DNA of 64,000 nt from Cryptomeria japonica (lineage: Eukaryota > Streptophyta > Pinopsida > Cupressales > Cupressaceae). The stretch is taken from contig NC_081412.1 of NCBI RefSeq assembly GCF_030272615.1, positions 25,698,501 to 25,762,500 on the forward strand, in the 5' to 3' direction. Shown in pieces: positions 57,321 through 64,000 of the stretch (the stretch's first letter is position 1; the number at the start of each line of letters is the position of its first letter). The position numbers and the translations under genes were made by a program. A model generated the notes under the pieces. That model was given only the letters and a program-made list of their open reading frames with translations, had not been told where the DNA came from and ran no database searches.

Positions 57321-59940
57321 GGGATGAGGTTGACATTGGATTGGTAAATGTATTCTTAAAAAATTCTTGCACTCTATTTAATTTTGGTCTTTTGCACAAA
57401 AGGTTATTGGTAGGACTAATTATTAGGTGATGTAATACTTGGAATCAATCTAGCTTGTGTGATAATGGAAATGCTAAAGAGGTGGTAATCCTTGTGTCTT
57501 TTAAAATACCAAAGCATGTCTAGCGAGAAGTTTATTATAACTTGGACGATTGATTTATGGTGCTTAATTTTCTTGGCGGAAAAAATCAAGCTACAGCCCC
57601 AAAGGATCTCTTTTAATAATTTATCCCAAAGAATGAGATTTGATGAGGCTTGTGGAACTTGATTTAACCTTTGAGTATAAATTACACCCACTTTTCAAAG
57701 AACTCTAAGAGGATGGCTCCAAGTGTGCATAACCATTGACATCCTAGTGGAAGGATTGACGTAATATATTAAAAAATTGTACACTTTCTAAATTCTTAAA
57801 ATTACCACATTTTCCCTGAGAATTTTAGTTTTCCCCATTAGCTACCATGACCCCTAAATTTGAGTTAAGGATGCAAATAACTTTTTTTGTTTAGGGTTCT
57901 AAGAAATTTTAAAATTATTGCCTAAATCTTTAAGGTAGTTAAAGTTGATTTTTATACCCCTGAACTTTTACCATCTAGGGTGAAGTTTTTTAGCCAAGGC
58001 TTGTATCAAAATATTTAGAGAAAGCCTTAATGGAAGTGACATTTAGTTACTCTAGGGGCAATTCCACATTTAATAGATATAATTTTAATTCTATGCATTT
58101 GTGATTCGAGGAGCACTTTTCATTGCAATTATAGAATAATTTTTTTTAATGGAAATAATTCGTCTAAGAATCTCTTAAGCACTTGATTGGCTTTTCATAA
58201 GGGGTTATTGGGGTCAAGTAAACAATAAATATTAGAATTATGGTGATTTATATGTATAATGTTAAGTAAGAAGTTTGTCTTCAACCAACTTGGATAACCT
58301 AGTGGATTATCACCCTATCTTGTGATCTAAACATTTTTATCACAATTTGGATGTCCTCTTGAAAGTTGTTGATGAAGGAACTTCTAGACACAAAACCGAT
58401 CATCAAGTACTTTTGTCTAGTAGGTTAGAAGTTAAAACCATGTTTACTACTCATAGATACAATTAGTTTGTTATAGCTTGGTTGATGCCTAATGAAGTTA
58501 TAAGAACTAGGGTTATATTAGGTTAGTATATATTTGCAATAATCATCTCATGTTGGTGTTATACCATTCTTCTCAAACCATTGGTACCATTTTATAGCAT
58601 TGTGTTACATATTGAATGAAGTGATGGATACCTTCAATTACATGGAGGTTTAATGTAAGGTAAAGTATTGTTCTGCTAAGTAAATACAAATAGTGGGTTC
58701 ATCTCCATCAAATCAAGAAAAATCCAATTTGGGTGAATATTGTGGCAGTCTCCCAAAAATGTTCCTATCTTAAAAGGTGTGATTTCCAAAGCTAGAATTG
58801 TGGCAAGAAGAGCCATGTTAACCACTATGTTATCCCTTTGGTTGTATGCTTGAAAAGGCCACTTGTAATGTATCATTTGACCATTGATCATCACAATTTG
58901 AGAATTAATTTATGTTAGTTGATGGACGTTGTTCACTTATTGAAGGCCAAATTTGATTCATACGTGATGAAAATAGAACAATACCATGTGAATAGAACAT
59001 AACACTTAGAAACTAGTTTTAGGTATTCTTATATTGATAACAACCATCATGAACCTCTTCAAGGGGGTAACCTCCTTCAAAGTAAATGCATAAGGTAAAA
59101 TATAATTCCAAGATGATATTTTCTATATTAGAACATCAACATAAAGCCCTCACAACAACCAACCTATGAGGTACAACCAATGTTGGATAAATACAACTTG
59201 TAATATTAACTATAATTAATTATTACAATGCTCAAAATAACACATAGTTTAGATGACATAAAGGTCTTGTTAAAAAATATTTTTCCCACTAAAATTCATT
59301 AAATGTTTGTTATCTTTAGGCATTACTCTAACACTATTCTTAAAAGCATGTTTCAAAATATTAGCCACACCCTTGTGCTAGGGACGATATAGAACATGTT
59401 GCTTAGAAATTCCAATTTTTATTGCACTATTTTGTTTGTACTTTCTTCAAACAAATTCTTCTGTACTGTAACTTACAAAAAGCATGATCTATTAATATAT
59501 TATATCTACATTAACCTTTTGATTAAATTAGAAAGATTCAAACTTTTGCTATGTATGCTTTAAAAAATAAGCAATATATTTCCTACAATAATCATATAAA
59601 AATTGTTGTAGGACCTACAAAATTTTGCATACTTTGACCTAATATTGCTTGTCTAGGAAATCTTAAACCTTGGATCCAATATTGTAAAAAATAAAATAAA
59701 TAAAATAAATAAATAAATAAAAAATAAAATCATCTATTATTGCTCCCCTCACATTATTTCCCCTTGTTTTGTGTTTACACTTAAAAATCCCCTCTGAGCA
59801 ATGTCTTATTACCATTCCCCACAGTACCACAGGACTCAGGTCAGTTTTGAAGAAATGCTTCGAGATAGCAGTGTACTAATTTCATCAAATAATCTTTACC
59901 GCAGCCCTGTGTAGCCTGGGTCTTAAAGTCATGAATGTCA
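57321..59940. other. AT-rich, no clear gene
   Basis: May hold upstream parts of the gypsy remnant, but no further domain is recognisable. An A/T-rich simple repeat (AAATAAATAAAT) lies at 59685-59735. Confidence 0.45.
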
Positions 59941-60139
59941 TCACGAGGTGGCGGTAAGCCCGTAGGCCCGTGGTGGTTACACGACATTATAAATAAAATG
60001 ATGTGAGATAGCGGTAAACGACTGCAACCCAACACATTCTATATCCTATGTCATAAATAATGTGGCAAGGGAGCAGTAAACCCATGGGCCCCCAACGGTT
60101 ATAAGGCATTACAAAATAAAGTTGTGGGATAGTAGTAAG
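59941..60139. repeat. two degenerate 119-bp repeats
   Basis: AGGTGGCGGTAAGCCCGTAGG to GAGATAGCGGTAAACG and, 119-120 bp on, AAGGGAGCAGTAAACCC to GGGATAGTAGTAAG. Both include CATTATAAATAAAATG-like or CATTACAAAATAAAG. They lie in front of the decayed E1-protein relative and may belong to its leader. Confidence 0.65.
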
Positions 60140-60689
60140 AAGACACCGACCGATCAAAGAAGCCCCACAATCTCGCAAGGAGGAGGAATAAGCTAGTTAA
60201 AGGAATGCTTGTTGTAAAGCAGTACAAGCATTTGTATTTACAACTGGCCCACTGGGATTGAAGAGTTTGTGGGATTGAAGAGTTGGTCTACAGGCATGTT
60301 GCAGTATAGCGATAACTTCAAAACATGAGTAGGATTAGTAATTGCATGGGAGTGAGGGAATCCTGACTGTTCATTATGATGAAAATCCATGACAAAGGTT
60401 TAAACTCAAGAAAGTCGACCACCTTGGCATGGGCAGACATTAATGGCGAAGTGATATGTTGTAGTACTTAATAAAACTTGATTTTGATCCCATTATAGTT
60501 ATTTTGCATCCAGTGAAAATTGGAATTGGAGGTTTGCGTAGTTTAAGGGAAAAAATTCAGAACTGGGTCGAAGCCTTTGGAGCATGCAACTTTATTTTGT
60601 GTCAAAAAGAATCCATTTGCACTATCATCTATTGAATTCAAGTAGTTTTGTAAAGTGAAGATTAGATTGAAGCCAATTTAGAAAAGATA

Positions 60690-63600
60690 ATGCCTCGTAA
60701 AACTGAACCTCCAAAATAGAAGGGGGAGTCTTCAACCCCTAAAGAGAAGAAATGACCCTTGCAACATTTCATATTGGATGTATTGTTGGATTCTGATGAT
60801 AAAGCTTGAAGGAAACTTTTTAAGGATGAGGCTTGGGGTATAGGGTTGCTGCAATTCCCAAGCATGGTTGGAATTTATCTGGTATTTTTATGATAAAAGA
60901 ACTAGTAAGGTTCTTGTCTCAAACCCTTGGACTTTGAACCTAGTCAAGTTGATAGTGCCAAATGTTTTTGTTGATGTTGAGCTCATTAGGGTATTAGCAT
61001 AGCACTACCATCCAGTTACAAGGACTATAAGAATGCCTAGTGGGTCTCCTATGGTAGTGGTGACCAAGTCTGCCATTACTAAATGTTTCATGCTGAATAA
61101 ACAAGCCCTCACCAAAATTGATCTAGAAAAGTTTGAATAGGATTATGAAAGGTTAAAAAAACTTATCGGAGTGATGAGCTCCCAATGTATGGAGGAGAGG
61201 TATTAATAATAGAACAATGACCATTGTGGGTAGTGAGTTGTTTTTTCAGTGGATGGCTTTCGAGTGTATTTTAAAAGGACATATTTTGCCTTGTGTCAAG
61301 TGCTTCAGTTAGATGTAGAAAGCAAAATGCCTATTGGTTTAATGATGATGGCAATAAGGGTACATAACTCAGAAGTGAATATAGAGTTTGATTTTACCTT
61401 TGAGATTGAGAAGAGGATACATGAGCAATTGATCAAATTGAAGGAAGGTAGAAGTCCATTCAACTTCAGACATTACTCCATTAACTGTCATTTGATTTTG
61501 TATCAGAATAGAAATAAATGGAGCCAAAGGCTAAACTTGAGAATGCTTGATAACCAAGGAAATAAGTTGTCAGTTCAACGTTGATGTTATATATGGGACA
61601 TGAGATGTTAGAACAATGACTACGTGATTTTTCATGATGATTTCTCGGTCATAATTATGACTACTTTGAACCATATATCAACAAGGTTGCCTCCACAAAT
61701 AATGGAGTTGTTGAGACCTTTGGCCTTGAAACATAAGAAGGGACATACACACAATTTTGTTGATTGGTTCTTCATGTCTAATTACACACTCATTAGGGTT
61801 TGTGGATGAACTCAAACCCCCCACCATCTACCTAAGTTTGTCTTTGCAAGAGTAGATTTTCTATAATTTATGTGGGAGATGATGTGGATGGAAAAGGATG
61901 TTATGACTAGGAAAAAGGACACATTCTTGTTGCATGTGACTATATTTGTAGGCATTTCTATTGGTTTTGATAATCTAGAAGAATTACAAAATTATTTAAA
62001 GGGAATGCATTCCTTAAGATTAGGAGTAGAGAGGATCTTTAACCCTAAAGGCCATATGAATTTCGTAAGACAAAAAATCTTGACCAAAGTGGCGATCACC
62101 CATGAGGTGAATTATGACGAAGATGTTATAAGGAATTGTGTCACCACAGGAAATGGAATATTAATGAAGCTTGAGTAAAAGAAGGAAAAAGATCCAAGTT
62201 TTCTAAGATTTTATGCAGAAGAGAGTAACCCTCTTAAGAGGATTGATTTGATATTTGATATGGTAAATCAATAGCTGAGGGTGAGGGCCAACCATCCAAG
62301 CCTACAATGCTCCCGGTCAACAGACCAAAAGGAGTTGTATTTATTGAGCCTCCTGTAGATGCAATTTATGTGCAATAATCCTCACCAAGCCCACCACTTG
62401 ATCAACCAATGTCTAAAACACAAAAGAAAAACACAAAAGATTGATGATCTAGATCCCCTTGTACCATATAAAATTACAAAAGTAGGGGATACAAATGAAG
62501 TTGCCAGTACACTGAGGGACATGATAAATGATGTATAGGTTGATCAACCCTAAAAATCACCACCCAGATATGAGACTAAGGCCCACAAGCCTGAAGCTAG
62601 GAGGGATATGAAAGCACAAAATAAGCAGGAGCCACATGAGGATGAGAGGTTTGCAATTTCTCAGAGATTTATAGAGGATGATGAATTTGTAAAAACATCT
62701 AAGTTTAAATATTTTTGGGTCAAAATGAAGATGAGAGAGTTTGAGGAAAGGGTACAAATGAAAAAGATGGGGGCAAATGAGTCCCAACGTGATGAGATTG
62801 TTACCCGAACTTTCAAGGAACTTAGGATAAATGAGATTGATATCATTCTGGATGAAACTAGAAGGATGGTGTTGAGAAGTGATATGTTGATTATTCTAGG
62901 TATGGAAGTACAAAAGGTATGCTCATTGACCAAGTGAAAAGTCAAGAGGACCTCATGTTGATTGTAGAATTTGATTTAGAATAGGGAATGAGTGGCATAA
63001 GGTACAACCCTAAGATTGAAACTTTTGCTTAGTGGTTAAAGCATAAAAATATAGAGAAACTGAAATTGTTTGGATATTGTTCAAGAGATGAGGGGCACAA
63101 CCATGGTCAAAACACTTAAGGAAACTTTGGCATTGGAAGCAGTCACCGAGACAATGCACTCAACTATGTTGACTCAAGCTATTGTTAAAAATATGGAGCT
63201 CAAATTGGTGGAATACGAGAAGTCCCAAGTTGATATGAATGAACAAATAAATTGGTTGTTTATGGAAAATGTAAGATTGGGACAACAATTAGGAGCAATG
63301 CCATCTCAAGTCAAAGAGCTTGTTGTATATCAATCCTCCAAAAACAAAAAGCCTAGTGTTGATACAATTTCTATGGAACAACTGAATACATTGAAGCAGG
63401 GATGGGACAAGGAGATTGAAGAGTTGAAAGGGGCCAATGAAGCTGTCAGGAAAGGAGTCAAAAACCAAGTCTTTGATACACTTGAAAATATTGGACCATA
63501 GGGTAATATTTGTCATGGATAAAGGAGAAGATGTGCATAGGTGTTATACTGATTTGTTGCAAACATTGGAACAATTGAAAACACATGTACCTATCCTAGA

Positions 63601-63913
63601 CCCACTATTCAAAAAGTGGCAACCTATTCAACACACCTTGGCCACCTTATGTAAGGTTCTACAAAGGAGTGATGATGCTCTAGTAGCTTTGAAGCCCATA
63701 GAGAAAATGGTGAGAATGGTGGTTGATTAAAGCCAATACATATATGGGGAGGAACATAAAATCAAAGCAAGAATTGAATCCTTTCACACATTCAAGCATT
63801 GGTATATTCTGGAAATACTTGAAGGAGATGCTCAACTTAAAGATCTAGACAAATGGAAGGAGGAATTTACTCAAATAGTGCTCAATCTCATTTGCAAAAA
63901 TATCAAGCAATAA
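60690..63913 (+). pseudogene. decayed relative of the E1 918-residue protein
   Basis: Broken frames in order: MPRKTEPPK start with stops; LIRVLA then stop, HYHPVTRTIRMPSGSP, KSAITKCFML (E1: ELMIECARHYNPQSRTI, EEAISEAFHL). Then a block at 61249-61584 with FEIEKRIHEQLIKLKEGRSP and YSINCHLILY (E1: CLDVQLRRLRATKSFHM, SYVIYALI). Then 61870-62178, 62608-62937, and a coiled-coil-like region (63070-63501, KNMELKLVEYEKSQVDMNEQ). Last is a helical tail (63525-63913). Length and order parallel E1 plus its extension. At least eight stops or shifts. It shows the protein belongs to an older, wider family. Confidence 0.65.
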
Positions 63914-64000
63914 ATGTTTCAAGTTTTAATGTCACCATGGATAGAATAATTGCATTAGAACCAGACTAGTCAAGATTCATCACAGAGGATGGAGTAATAC

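Overview
This is nuclear plant DNA, most likely from a conifer or another large-genome gymnosperm. It is AT-rich and intron-like, with nested LTR retrotransposons and hAT transposons. The single recognisable host gene has two introns of more than 20 kb each, a hallmark of such genomes. Species cannot be fixed from sequence alone.

The host gene runs left to right across almost the whole window. Ten exons (4657-4734, 29204-29270, 29436-29521, 29789-29839, 30158-30205, 52778-52904, 53085-53265, 55341-55591, 55747-55809, 55918-56033) give a continuous 355-residue C-terminal part of an ABC1/UbiB-family atypical kinase of the ADCK1-like type. Its 5' exons lie left of the window. The introns at 4735-29203 (24.5 kb) and 30206-52777 (22.6 kb) hold most of the mobile DNA.

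The most unusual content is a repeat family here called E. It has four copies: E0 (ends at 2594, +), E1 (15889-23139, +), E2 (minus, split by E1 into 23140-26101 and about 15369-15888) and E3 (45388-49563, minus). The copies start TGTTGTGAC and end CAACA. E1 and E3 are flanked by 5-bp target duplications, yet neither has a second LTR. They look like giant solo LTRs of 4-7 kb. In order they carry: 9-11 hairpin-forming repeats phased at about 166 bp; two AAGTCGGCC boxes exactly 53 bp apart; a first TATA box; a leader intron; in E1 an open frame of 918 codons that continues in frame after one TAG; a perfect palindrome made of two telobox motifs; a second TATA box; and the CAACA end. E1 has inserted inside the telobox palindrome of E2. 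A decayed relative of the E1 protein lies at 60690-63913.

Other layout: 1-770 is a pyrimidine-rich tract. The first large intron also holds a 772-bp hAT derivative (5617-6388) inside an older hAT remnant (6397-7373), gypsy LTR/gag/integrase fragments (7857-9968), a deleted hAT (10018-11629) and a second gypsy LTR (14107 to about 15368). The second large intron holds an old hAT remnant, a 1,848-bp solo LTR (33091-34938), and a hAT element with perfect ends and 8-bp duplication (35069-44626). A 6.2-kb gypsy element with perfect-length LTRs (37495-43672) is nested inside that hAT and keeps gag and protease but has lost reverse transcriptase, RNase H and most of integrase. Downstream of the gene are a decayed gypsy reverse transcriptase on the minus strand (about 56960-57320) and the decayed E1-protein relative.
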